Assembly: GCF_024199945.1 (NCBI RefSeq)
Contig: NZ_JANADP010000001.1
Span: 1,798,001-1,862,000 of the forward strand
Length of the DNA: 64,000 bases
Direction: 5' to 3'
Source of the DNA: Bradyrhizobium sp. CCGUVB4N
GTDB lineage: Bacteria; Pseudomonadota; Alphaproteobacteria; Rhizobiales; Xanthobacteraceae
How positions within the stretch are numbered: position 1 is the stretch's first letter; every line of letters begins with the position of its first letter. The notes below the pieces were generated by a model. That model had not been told where the DNA came from. It saw only the letters and a program-made list of their open reading frames with translations, and did not search any database. Position numbers and translations under genes: made by a program. Of this stretch, positions 38,901 through 48,377 are shown piece after piece.

Positions 38901-39608
38901 GCACAGTCTCCATAGTGGCAGCTTTGAGGAAACCAAGAGAGAGCGTGCTGTTATTGTCCCGGAGCAGAATCGCATGGTCGAGGAGTCGCAGTGATGGCCT
39001 ATAAAATTATCGTTTTCAGTGCACGTATGTGTGGCGTGTCAATTCGAGTGCCCTCAACGCCTCGTCCCAGAGCGCCACTCCAGACTCGGTTCGCGCCTAC
39101 ACAAATTGCTCGGTGGCGCTCTTCGACCGTTCCGTCGTACCGGCACCTGCGGCGCCTCCTTTGCGCATAACGCACCCGAAAGGGTTGCCATCAAGTGGTA
39201 AACCTGTGGTCGGGGAGCAGGTGCCAGACCGATCGTCGCACCACACGCCATCCGGGTTGTACGATCAAGCTATGGCACCGACCTCGGCAAGCGGCAGGCG
39301 ATGGGCAGGCCGCCTGCAAAGATAGCACGCTTGCAAGCTCAGGTTTGCTTCGGGTGGAGATACTTTATCAAAGCCCCGCTGGACTAATTGCCTCCGATCC
39401 TCCACCAGGCAGCTTAAATCAGCTGCGGGAATACTACTAAGCCTAGTAGGTTCGTTGTTCCCGGTTCTCAGGTAGGTGGAGCATTGTAAGAGACGCGCAA
39501 CGTGCAACATAACGCGTGCGAACACCCGCTCAGCTTCCGGTCGCTGTGCTAATAGATCTGAGAAAGTCTGGCTGTGCATTGAATCGCTCACTTGCAGAGG
39601 AGACGACC
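38901..39608. other. Gene-free stretch upstream of the aminotransferase
   Basis: Short frames on both strands without family signal. It holds the promoter of the aminotransferase gene; no clear motif was recognised. Confidence 0.4.
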
Positions 39609-40916
39609 ATGGGTAGAACGATTTGCGAACGACGTAGAATGCAGGCCTTCGAAGCTCTAGAATCAAACGTCCGGTCCTATTCACGTTCGTTCCCGGCCAT
39701 CTTCAGTCGAGCGCTCGGCTCCACTATGTCAACGGAGGCAGGCCGAACGGTCATTGATTTCCTCTCCGGTGCTGGAACGCTGAATTACGGTCACAACAAT
39801 CGCGACATCAAAGCGGCTATTACTGAGTATCTAGCGTCGGATGCCCTAGTCCACGGGCTCGACATGGCAACGCCTGCAAAGCTTGAGTTTATGGAGACGT
39901 TCAACTCCGTCATACTTCGGGAGCGCGATCTGCAATACCGATTCCAATTCACCGGACCAACAGGTGCTAACGCTATCGAAGCAGCTTTAAAGCTCTCACG
40001 CAAAATCACGGGACGTCAAAATATCATTTCATTTACGCGCGGATATCATGGCATGAGTCTAGGAGCGATCGCCGCGACTGGTAATCGTTTTTATCGCAAA
40101 GCCAGCGGCAACACTTTGTCTGGCGCAACTTTCATGCCTTATGATGGCTATCTTGGGCCAGCTGTTGATACGGCTGACTACCTGCGAAGCGTATTGATGG
40201 ACGAGAGCAGTGGTGTCGACAGTCCAGCGGCGATCCTCGTCGAAACTGTGCAGGGAGAAGGCGGCATAAATGTAGCTAGCAAGGAATGGTTGCAGTCAAT
40301 TGCGGCTACAGCAAAAAGTGTTGGGGCGCTTTTTATAGTCGACGATATCCAAATGGGCTGTGGTCGCACGGGCGAATTCTTTAGCTTCGAGTTCGCGACG
40401 TTGTCACCGGATATTGTCGTACTGTCGAAATCGCTAAGTGGATACGGTCTGCCATTATCAATGTTGTTGATCAAAGAGGGGGTTGACGCATGGCTGCCAG
40501 GAGAACACACGGGCACGTTTCGAGGAAACAACCTTGCACTTGTATCCGCAACAGCGGCTATAAATCTTTATTGGCGCAGCCGGACTTTCTCGCAAAGTGT
40601 TCAGCGCTTGGGAGAGCTTATGCGGCGGCGACTTGAGACCATTGCATCTCGGCATGGAACCAGTTTTTCTGTTCGAGGGCGGGGTATGGCGTTGGGTTTT
40701 GATTGCAGATTGGCTGAGATCGCAGAGGCTACGACCCGCAAGGCATTTGAGAAGGGATTGATTCTCGAACGATGCGGGCCAGTTGATCAGGTCATTAAAT
40801 TTCTGCCTGCACTCACGATCGACCGGGAGACACTAAATCAAGGCCTTGAGATATTCGACGAATCGTTGGTCGAAACGCTGAGTAGGCGAGGGTGTGATGG
40901 TTTGGTCACCTGTTGA
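39609..40916 (+). CDS. Class III aminotransferase, diaminobutyrate-2-oxoglutarate type (EctB-like)
   Basis: A 435-residue PLP enzyme. The N-terminal ESNVRSYSRSFPAIFSRA, with LSGAGTLNYGHNN, is the signature of diaminobutyrate aminotransferases (EctB, DAT). FTGPTGANAIEAALKLSRK, FTRGYHGMSLGA and VDDIQMGCGRTGEFF follow, and the PLP lysine is in VLSKSLSGYG. The enzyme would interconvert aspartate semialdehyde and 2,4-diaminobutyrate. No ectA or ectC lies next to it, so ectoine synthesis is not implied; siderophore or other diaminobutyrate use is possible. The ATG at 39609 matches the family start. It is 25 bp upstream of an enoyl-CoA hydratase gene. Confidence 0.88.
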   Translation: MGRTICERRRMQAFEALESNVRSYSRSFPAIFSRALGSTMSTEAGRTVIDFLSGAGTLNYGHNNRDIKAAITEYLASDALVHGLDMATPAKLEFMETFNSVILRERDLQYRFQFTGPTGANAIEAALKLSRKITGRQNIISFTRGYHGMSLGAIAATGNRFYRKASGNTLSGATFMPYDGYLGPAVDTADYLRSVLMDESSGVDSPAAILVETVQGEGGINVASKEWLQSIAATAKSVGALFIVDDIQMGCGRTGEFFSFEFATLSPDIVVLSKSLSGYGLPLSMLLIKEGVDAWLPGEHTGTFRGNNLALVSATAAINLYWRSRTFSQSVQRLGELMRRRLETIASRHGTSFSVRGRGMALGFDCRLAEIAEATTRKAFEKGLILERCGPVDQVIKFLPALTIDRETLNQGLEIFDESLVETLSRRGCDGLVTC

Positions 40917-40941
40917 TCCATTTAACAAGTGAAGGAAAGTG

Positions 40942-41832
<891 letters not shown>

Positions 41833-42461
41833 TCTTCCGTCATTCCGCGCGCCGGGACCTTGCGTCTATTTGCTGCACGCGAGAGGTGGAATGCATCGGC
41901 AAGGGTCGACCTTAGAGTCCGTTTTGAAATTCAGGGATGGGCGTTTCTGCGGATGAGATTGCCGCCCATGGCGACGAGGATCATGGCGTGCGAGACGTCG
42001 ATGCGCTTCTCGTAGTCGCGCACGAGGCGCCGCCAGCGGGTCATCCAGCCGAAGGTTCGCTCCACCACCCAGCGGCGGGGCAGAACCTGGAAGCCCCGCT
42101 GATCGTCGCAGCGCTTGATGATCTCAATGACGAAGTCGAGGTAGGCGGCCTTGTCCATGAGCTTGAGGCGATCGTAGGCGCCGTCAGCGAACAGGTGCTT
42201 CACCCAGGGCCAGCGCTTACGGATGCTGTCCAGAATGGCCTGGGCACCGGCGCTGTCGGAGATGTCGGCGGTCGTCAGATTGACCATCAGCAAGCGGCCA
42301 TCGGTGTCGACGGCGATATGGCGCTTGCGGCCCACGATTTTCTTGCCGGCGTCGTAACCTCTTGTTTCTGCGTGCGGAGCCTTGACCGACTGGCTGTCGA
42401 TCACCCCCGCCGACGGGCTCGCCTCGCGGCCAGCCCGCTCACGGTCCAGCATCAGCGCTAC

Positions 42462-42467
42462 ATCATG
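42462..42467. repeat. Target-site duplication ATCATG, left copy
   Basis: ATCATG at 42462-42467 and again at 45921-45926 flank the IS21 element exactly. Both copies derive from a single site in the IS5 transposase gene. Confidence 0.88.
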
Positions 42468-42862
42468 TGTCGTTGACTGTCGAAAACCGCGCAAAAATGA
42501 CGACAAGGTATGACGGCAGTAGAGCGAAGGCGTCCGCACGCGCGCTCACCGATAGCGCCGTAGCGGGCGGACGCCTTTGCGGCGACGACCAACGTCTGAG
42601 TTGAGGAATAAAAGACGCGGGGCACGTCTCCGGGGCCCTGAGGCATCCTTTCGACGTACCCCGCTTTGCGCCTGCCTTATGGTAGATCTGCGGGTAATCA
42701 GCGCCGCAGAAACAAAACCGGGCGTAACACCGATCTCAACTGGCAAGTGGGGCTCGATGTCACGCCCCTCGGATGGTGCGCGGCCTGCACTATCGCACTG
42801 TCCGCGCGTTCCGTCGACCTTTTCCAGCAACCTCCGGCGGCGCTCCGAAAGGACCGCCGCGG

Positions 42863-43327
42863 ATGCTCACGGGCCGCTTCTTTCTGTGCGGCCGCTGCCG
42901 TTCGCAGGTCACGATCTGCCGCAACTGCGACCGGGGACAACGCTATTGCGGCCATGACTGCGCCCGTGCTGCCCGCCGCGAGAGCCTGCGCGAGGCGGGA
43001 CAGCGTTATCAGCGCAGCCGCCGCGGACGCCTGGCGCATGCGACCCGGGCCCGACGATACCGGGCGCGGCACAATAACGTGACGCATCACTCTCCACCCG
43101 CATGCCCTGTCGGTTCACTACTGCGCCGGCCTGCGGACGATGTCGTCGTTGCACCTACTGACGTCGGCGAGCGAGCGACGACATCGATCATGCCCATGCC
43201 GAGCTGTCGGCTCTGCGGCTGTCGGTTGTCGATGTTCGTTCGTACCGGCTTCGTGCGTCGCCGGGGGCCTCGTCATGCGCACCCCGCCTATGGAGGCCGA
43301 GACCCGACCGATGACCGTTATCCCTGA
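42863..43327 (+). CDS. Cysteine-rich accessory protein of the IS21 element
   Basis: A 154-residue protein starting MLTGRFFLCGRCRSQ. Cysteines are spaced as CGRC, CRNC and, a little later, CGHDC, followed by a very basic RRGRLAHATRARRYRARH stretch. This suggests one or two zinc sites with nucleic-acid binding. It overlaps the istA start by about 50 bp. It lies inside the element ends, so it is cargo or a transposition helper. A second cysteine cluster, CRLCGC, lies near the C-terminus. Confidence 0.6.
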   Translation: MLTGRFFLCGRCRSQVTICRNCDRGQRYCGHDCARAARRESLREAGQRYQRSRRGRLAHATRARRYRARHNNVTHHSPPACPVGSLLRRPADDVVVAPTDVGERATTSIMPMPSCRLCGCRLSMFVRTGFVRRRGPRHAHPAYGGRDPTDDRYP

Positions 43328-44816
43328 ATTGGAAGCGCAGATCCTGCGTCTGTATCACGTCGAGAAATGGCGCTGCGGCACCATTGCGAAGCAGTTGCGG
43401 GTTCATCACACGACCGTGCATCGCGTCCTGACCCAGGCCGGACTGCCCAGGAATAGGCCGATATTGCGGCCCACGAAGATCGAGCCCTATCTGCCGATCG
43501 TCCTGAAGACGCTGGAGCAGTTCCCCGCACTCACGGCCAGCCGCCTGTATGCGATGATGCGTGAGCGCGGCTACCGCGGGTCGCCCAGCTACTTCCGGCA
43601 CCTGATCGCTTTGCACCGTCCACGCAAGCCAGCCGAGGCGTTCCTGCGGCTGCGCACGTTGCCGTCTGAACAAGGGCAGGTGGATTGGGGGCACTTCGGT
43701 CACATCGAGATCGGTCGCGCCCGCCGTCCGCTGATGGCGTTCGTCATGGTGCTGTCGTACTCGCGCGACATCTACCTGCGCTTCTTCCTCGATGCGCGCA
43801 TGGAAAACTTCCTGCGCGGCCACATCGGCGCGTTCAACACATGGTGTGGGCTGCCCCGGGTCCTGCTCTACGACAATCTTAAGAGCGCGGTGCTCGAGCG
43901 CCAGGGTGATGCGATCCGATTCCATCCCACGCTGCTTGCCTTCGCCGGCCATTATCGGTTCGAGCCGCGTCCTGTCGCGGTTGCCCGGGGCAACGAAAAA
44001 GGCCGTGTCGAGCGCGCTATACGGCATATCCGGGAGGCATTCTTCATCGCCCGCAAGTTCACCGATCTCGACGACCTGAATGCCCAGGCCGAACAATGGT
44101 GCCGATCCGAAGCGGCGGACCGACCATGTCCGGAGGATCGCGAGATGACAGTACGCCAGGCGTTCGCAAAGGAGCAACCACTGCTTCTGCCGCTGCCCGC
44201 CAACCCGTATCCCGTTGAGGAGCAGGTCGCCGTGAAGGTCGGCAAAACGCCCTATGTGCGGTTCGACCTGAACGACTACACGGTTCCCCATACCCATGTT
44301 CGGCGCATGCTGAGCGTGCGGGCCGATCTCAGCCAGGTCCGGATCTTCGACGGCGCGCAAATGATCGCCAGTCACCGTCGCAGCTATGATCGTGGCCAAG
44401 AGATCGAAGACCGACGACACCTGAAGGATCTCGTCGAGATCAAGCGTGAGGCGCGCCAGCATCGCGGCCTCAACAGCCTCACCCGAGCCGTGCCGGTCTG
44501 TCAGACCCTGATGATCAGGGCCGCCGAACGTGGCGCCAACATCGGTGCGCTCACGACCGCGCTGCTGCGGCTGCTCGATCGCTACGGCGCAACGGAATTG
44601 CAGGCTGCGGTCGAGGACGCTTTGCGTGCGGGCTCCGTCCATGCGGCGACGGTCCGCGCCGCACTCGAACGTCGGCGCCTTGAGCGTGGTGAACCGCCGC
44701 CCGTCGAAACCAGCCTGCCCGAACATGTGCGGCGCAAGGATACAACGGTCCGGCCGCACCGCCTCGACAGCTACGACCAACTGACCCCTTCTGGAGATAA
44801 CGACGATGAGCACTGA
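43275..44816 (+). CDS. istA: IS21 transposase IstA
   Basis: A 513-residue transposase. The N-terminal HTH has EKWRCGTIAKQLRVHHTTVHRVLTQ. The catalytic domain starts QVDWGHFGHI (first Asp), has LLYDNLKSAVL (second Asp) and ends at RGNEKGRVERAIRHIREAF with the Glu. The C-terminal ~150 residues contain YTVPHTHVRRMLSVRADL, typical of IstA. Start could also be the ATG at 43311. It overlaps istB by 11 bp. It looks intact. Confidence 0.93.
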   Translation: MRTPPMEAETRPMTVIPELEAQILRLYHVEKWRCGTIAKQLRVHHTTVHRVLTQAGLPRNRPILRPTKIEPYLPIVLKTLEQFPALTASRLYAMMRERGYRGSPSYFRHLIALHRPRKPAEAFLRLRTLPSEQGQVDWGHFGHIEIGRARRPLMAFVMVLSYSRDIYLRFFLDARMENFLRGHIGAFNTWCGLPRVLLYDNLKSAVLERQGDAIRFHPTLLAFAGHYRFEPRPVAVARGNEKGRVERAIRHIREAFFIARKFTDLDDLNAQAEQWCRSEAADRPCPEDREMTVRQAFAKEQPLLLPLPANPYPVEEQVAVKVGKTPYVRFDLNDYTVPHTHVRRMLSVRADLSQVRIFDGAQMIASHRRSYDRGQEIEDRRHLKDLVEIKREARQHRGLNSLTRAVPVCQTLMIRAAERGANIGALTTALLRLLDRYGATELQAAVEDALRAGSVHAATVRAALERRRLERGEPPPVETSLPEHVRRKDTTVRPHRLDSYDQLTPSGDNDDEH

Positions 44817-45585
44817 TGATGCCCTGCTGAACCGCGCCAAGGCGCTGCGCCTCAACGGCCTGGTCGAACACTGGGACGAAATCGCCGGCGCCCCATGGCT
44901 GGCCCCCATGCTGCAATGGGAGGAGGAGGAACGTGCCCGGCGCTCGCTGCAGCGACGCCTGCGCGACGCCAGGATCGGTCACTTCAAACCGATGGCCGAT
45001 TACGACTGGCTCTGGTCCAGGCGCCTCGACCGCGCCGCAGTGGAGCAATTGATGTCGCTGTCCTTCATGAACGACGCAACCAACATCGTCTTCGTCGGAC
45101 CAAACGGCGTCGGAAAGTCGACCCTCGCGCAGAATATCGCCTACCAGGCGCTCATCGCCGGTCACTCGGTCTTGTTCCGATCGGCCAGCGAAATGCTCGG
45201 CGAGCTTGCCGCCCTCGACAGCGATACCGCTTTGCGCCGAAGGCTCCATCACTACGCCGCCGCCGACGTTCTGGCGATCGACGAGGTGGGATATCTATCC
45301 TACTCGAACCGTCACGCAGACCTGCTGTTCGAACTCGTCAGCCGGCGCTATCAGGCCCGCTCCACAATCGTGACCACCAACAAGCCCTTCGCCGCATGGA
45401 CGGAGGTCTTCCCAAATGCCGCATGTGTCGTCAGCCTGGTCGACCGCCTCGTGCACCGATCCGAGGTGATCTCCATCGACGGCGAATCCTACCGCCTCAA
45501 GGAAGCTCTGGAACGCGCCGAGGCCCAGAGCACACAGCATCGAAGCCGGCCCGCCAGCACCAACGAGAAGGAGCACGTTGCATGA
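44806..45585 (+). CDS. istB: IS21 helper ATPase IstB
   Basis: A 259-residue AAA+ ATPase of the DnaC-like group. Walker A is VGPNGVGKST, Walker B VLAIDEVGYL, and the family segment NRHADLLFELVSRRY follows. IstB organises target DNA and activates IstA. It overlaps istA at its start, and its stop overlaps the next ORF as ATGA, indicating coupled translation of three genes. The C-terminal tail is slightly longer than in IS21 itself. Confidence 0.93.
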   Translation: MSTDDALLNRAKALRLNGLVEHWDEIAGAPWLAPMLQWEEEERARRSLQRRLRDARIGHFKPMADYDWLWSRRLDRAAVEQLMSLSFMNDATNIVFVGPNGVGKSTLAQNIAYQALIAGHSVLFRSASEMLGELAALDSDTALRRRLHHYAAADVLAIDEVGYLSYSNRHADLLFELVSRRYQARSTIVTTNKPFAAWTEVFPNAACVVSLVDRLVHRSEVISIDGESYRLKEALERAEAQSTQHRSRPASTNEKEHVA

Positions 45586-45803
45586 CCAGAAACCACCATC
45601 AACCATCCGGCCTCAACTTCGGGATCAGCTTCCTCATCAATCCCGAATGGACCCCGGAGCAGGCGCTCGCTGTCCACGAGCTCCTCAAGGATCTATCCGA
45701 CAACATCTGGTCGCACTACTGCCTCAAGATCCAGGAACTCATCCAGGAGCAACAAGCGCCGGCCGATCACCGCGACGACGAAGAGCAACCATACTCCTTC
45801 TGA
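45582..45803 (+). CDS. Small third ORF of the IS21 element
   Basis: A 73-residue acidic protein, coupled to istB through an ATGA overlap. It has NPEWTPEQALAVHELLKDL and an amphipathic helix rich in Gln and Glu near IWSHYCLKIQELIQEQQ. No known domain. Its conservation in the second copy (1-112) shows it belongs to the element. Function unknown. Confidence 0.65.
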   Translation: MTRNHHQPSGLNFGISFLINPEWTPEQALAVHELLKDLSDNIWSHYCLKIQELIQEQQAPADHRDDEEQPYSF

Positions 45804-45828
45804 AACACACACCACTGCGACACTCGGC

Positions 45829-45853
45829 GGCGGCCCTTGCGGGCCGCCTTTTT
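45829..45853 (+). terminator. Rho-independent terminator of the IS21 operon
   Basis: Stem GGCGGCCC / GGGCCGCC with TTGC loop followed by TTTTT, 26 bp after the last ORF and identical to 138-162. Confidence 0.88.
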
Positions 45854-46282
45854 AGTTCCCTCACCATCCTACTGCCCATTCTTGTCGTCATTTTTGTGCG
45901 GTTTTAGAAAGTCACCAACAATCATGGATGGTCTGGAAGAGAAACCGCCGCGCCAACTCCCGGAACCAGGCGTAAACGGTCTGCCACGCCCCGAAGTGGA
46001 TCGGCAGCATTCGCCAGCCACAGCCGGAGCGCACCAGATAACGCACCGCGTTGATCACCTCCCGGAAGTCAACCTCGCGCGGCCGCCCCCGACGCCCTGG
46101 CTTCGGCATCAGCGGCGCAATCTGCTCCCACTCCTCGTCCGTCAGATCAGATGGGTAGCGCTTGGTCTTCTTGGCGATCTTGGCCATCCGGCCGCGGCTC
46201 TGCTCGGTCCACATCCCAAGCTTGAATCACAACCGCGACCCTGCCGATAGCCCCAGAGCCGATTTTCAAAACGGTCTCTTAC

Positions 46283-46590
46283 GAGTTCGGTGTCAAGAGC
46301 TCCGTTGCAACGACGTTATCGCACGCCATCGGCGGTCAGTTCGCGACCATGGATGCGCTTCCCCGGCTCACTATGACGGCCACACGCTTGCAGCCGTGAT
46401 CCCCGGATGGAGTCGCGAGCGGCAACCAGCGTGTTCTCGTCGGCATTGGCCGTTTGGCGGCGGTAGGCGCGGAGTGGCCTTTGTCCTGGGCCGGCGGTCC
46501 CCCACTGGACGACAAGGCCACGATGATCCCGTTGCTGGCCCGCGTGTGCGGGTGTGGCTCGCGAATCGCTACCCCGAGATGAGGAATTAT
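46283..46590 (+). pseudogene. Fragments of an IS5-type and an IS66-type transposase gene
   Basis: From 46283 the text reads EFGVKSSVATTLSHAIGGQF, with ATMDALP and, after a frame change, AHYDGHTLAAVIPGW. That is the C-terminal core region of an IS5-type transposase. Near 46519 it changes to MIPLLARV and VRVWLANRYPEMR, the first residues of an IS66 TnpB. Both are short, frame-broken remnants. Confidence 0.6.
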
Positions 46591-47049
46591 GTCGAGCGTA
46601 TGATTATGTGGAGTGCGTGGCGGGTAGAGGCCTCTCGCTGCGGTTCTCTGGGCGCGTTCACTCCGCATAGCGGCCGACCATCCTCAGGCATGGGACCGGC
46701 GCCATTGCGGTCGCCGCTTCCAGTTCTCGGTCAGATCGGCTTGCAGGGGAAACTGCGTGCTTTGGAAGCTCGCGTGTCCTCGCCTTTCGAATGCCACGGA
46801 GCGCCTGCAGGGTATGCATTGCACAGGTGTGACGTAGCACGTGCGCCCGCCGTCACCCCGTGCTGGCGGTGGACGGCTCTCTCCACGCAGCCGTGGCGGC
46901 GATGAGCAGACGGGAGCGCAAGTACGCAGATGACGTGGTCTACGCGGTGTGGACACTAAGGATTCGATTTTGAGATCAAAACAGATACAAGGCTTCTACG
47001 GACCTACGACGCTTCATTGAGGTCGAGACGGCGCGCGTGATGGCGTCTA

Positions 47050-47440
47050 GACGCTCGGCGCGCCTGCACATGAACTTTTCCAACCGTCGTTCAGGCTCCA
47101 GGAGAAGCCTCGCGAGGCCGCGCAGATCATCAAGCGCTATCATCCGCCAGCAACACCATACGAGCGTGCGCTCGCGTGTCCGGCTCCATCGAGAGTTTCA
47201 ATGGCCGGATGCGCGATGAACTTTTCAAGGAGACCCTGTTCTTCACTCCCAACGACCCGGGCGGATGGCCTACTGGACCAGCCGACTACGACATTCGTCG
47301 GCCTTACTCGTCGCTGAGATACCGGATCCCTGAGGCCTATGCCACTAACCTTTCCGCAACGGACGATCGGCTACGCAACCCCGACAAGTTCCGTCGATCG
47401 TCTTTGCTCTATCCGCGCCACTACGCGTACCAACCCGGAG
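47050..47440 (+). pseudogene. Remnants of integrase-type transposases (IS481/IS21-like, then IS3-like)
   Basis: Around 47070-47165 the text resembles QPSFRLQEKPREAAQIIKRY, a segment of IS481/IS21-type transposases. From 47180 SGSIESFNGRMRDELFKETLFF and RPYSSLRYRIPEAYA match the end of IS3-family OrfB, including the catalytic Glu of ESFNGR. The rest of both genes is absent. Confidence 0.65.
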
Positions 47441-47501
47441 GATCTAACGACGTTAAATGAAATCAGTAACAGGCCATCCCGCCTACATACCTCTACTGAC
47501 T

Positions 47502-48377
47502 TCAAGTGCCAGATCGTTTCTCTGCCAGGGCAATTGAAGAGCCAAATAAGATAAGACCAACACCGAGCCACATGAGCGGCGTAGGAAATTCGGCAAAGCA
47601 CACCAAGCCAACAGCCAGACTGGCGGGTAGGCCAATAAAGTCTCCAAATGGAGCGCCTCGGCCTAGACGCGCCAGCGTGTAACCTCTTGTCAGGGTGACC
47701 TGCACCAACATCCCCAAGGCCCCGATAAGGACTAGCAAAGGCCAAACGCCAGGCGGCGGCCATACCCATTGTGGGAGTGCGAGCGGCAGGCCCATCGTAC
47801 AGCTCCAGAGTGCGAGGCTAAGCGCGATCCGCTCAGGAGCCTCGCTGCCCGAAATGCGCCTCACCATCATTACATCTAAGCTACTGAGGAAAGCGCCAGC
47901 CAGGCCGACAACAATCCAACCGGTCATGTTGCCGACGCTCGGTTGGACGACGGCAAGCATGCCCAGCAAGCCAAAGGTTAGACCGATGATCGGCGTGACC
48001 GCTGGCCTTTCCTTTAGGAGGAATACGGACAACAGCAGTGACCAGATAGGGCTTGTGTAAGAGATAGCGGAAACAGCCGATAGGGGAAGCCGCGATATGC
48101 AAAGAATGAATAGTACAAAATGCGCATAGCCGAAAAGAGATCTGAGAAAATGCTCCCTGGTCAGGAAAAATAGAAGATCGAATGTGCCGCGTTTCGGCAG
48201 CATAAGCAAAAGAATTGGTATCGACAACATGTTGCGCAGAAAGGAAACCTCCAGGGGAGGGAGTGTGATGGTAACGATCTTGATGATCGAAGACATGATG
48301 ACGAATATCAGGTTGGAGAAGGCGATATAGACTATGCCTCTAAGTTCTGCATCGCGGATCATTTGCAACTTCTTCAT
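47502..48377 (-). CDS. EamA/DMT-family transporter
   Basis: A 291-residue membrane protein with about ten hydrophobic helices arranged as two EamA repeats. Repeat 1 has VYIAFSNLIFVIMSSIIKIVT and SFLRNMLSIPILLLML; SYTSPIWSLLLSVFLLKERP is the typical end of an EamA unit. Repeat 2 runs from GWIVVGLAGAFLSSLDVMM to MWLGVGLILFGSSIAL. Such proteins export or import amino acids, amines or other small metabolites; the substrate is unknown. IS debris lies on one side and decayed sequence on the other, so it has no partner gene. Confidence 0.85.
   Translation of the reverse strand: MKKLQMIRDAELRGIVYIAFSNLIFVIMSSIIKIVTITLPPLEVSFLRNMLSIPILLLMLPKRGTFDLLFFLTREHFLRSLFGYAHFVLFILCISRLPLSAVSAISYTSPIWSLLLSVFLLKERPAVTPIIGLTFGLLGMLAVVQPSVGNMTGWIVVGLAGAFLSSLDVMMVRRISGSEAPERIALSLALWSCTMGLPLALPQWVWPPPGVWPLLVLIGALGMLVQVTLTRGYTLARLGRGAPFGDFIGLPASLAVGLVCFAEFPTPLMWLGVGLILFGSSIALAEKRSGT

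Larger units (their letters stand above)
42468..45920 (+). mobile_element. Complete IS21-family element with four ORFs
   Basis: A 3453-bp element. The left end TGTCGTTGACTGTCG and the complement of the right end TGTTGGTGACTTTCT are imperfect repeats that continue into a shared AAAATGACGACAAG block. It carries a zinc-finger-like ORF, istA, istB, a small ORF and a terminator. A 6-bp target duplication flanks it. A second copy, cut by the window edge, lies at 1-229. Confidence 0.93.
41931..46187 (-). pseudogene. IS5-family transposase split into two halves
   Basis: The N-terminal half (46187 to 45921) begins MAKIAKKTKRYPSDLTDEEW and ends ARRFLFQTIHD. The C-terminal half (42467 to 41931) continues VALMLDRERAGREASPSAGVIDSQSVK, then GRKRHIAVDTDG, LFADGAYD and RWVVERTFGWMTRWRRL. 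Removing the IS21 element and one copy of ATCATG joins the halves in frame as a 265-codon DDE transposase. Confidence 0.92.
41915..46278. mobile_element. IS5-family element split by an IS21 insertion
   Basis: The ends GAGTCCGTTTTGAAA (41915) and the complement GAGACCGTTTTGAAA (46278) form the inverted repeats. TTA lies directly outside both ends as a 3-bp target duplication. Without the inner insertion the element is about 905 bp. Confidence 0.88.

Noticed and set aside
39609..40916. Ectoine biosynthesis operon
   Set aside because: Only an EctB-like gene is present; no ectA or ectC is nearby.
43188..44909. Long minus-strand frame across istA
   Set aside because: It is antisense to a clear IstA protein with catalytic motifs and has no family signal of its own.
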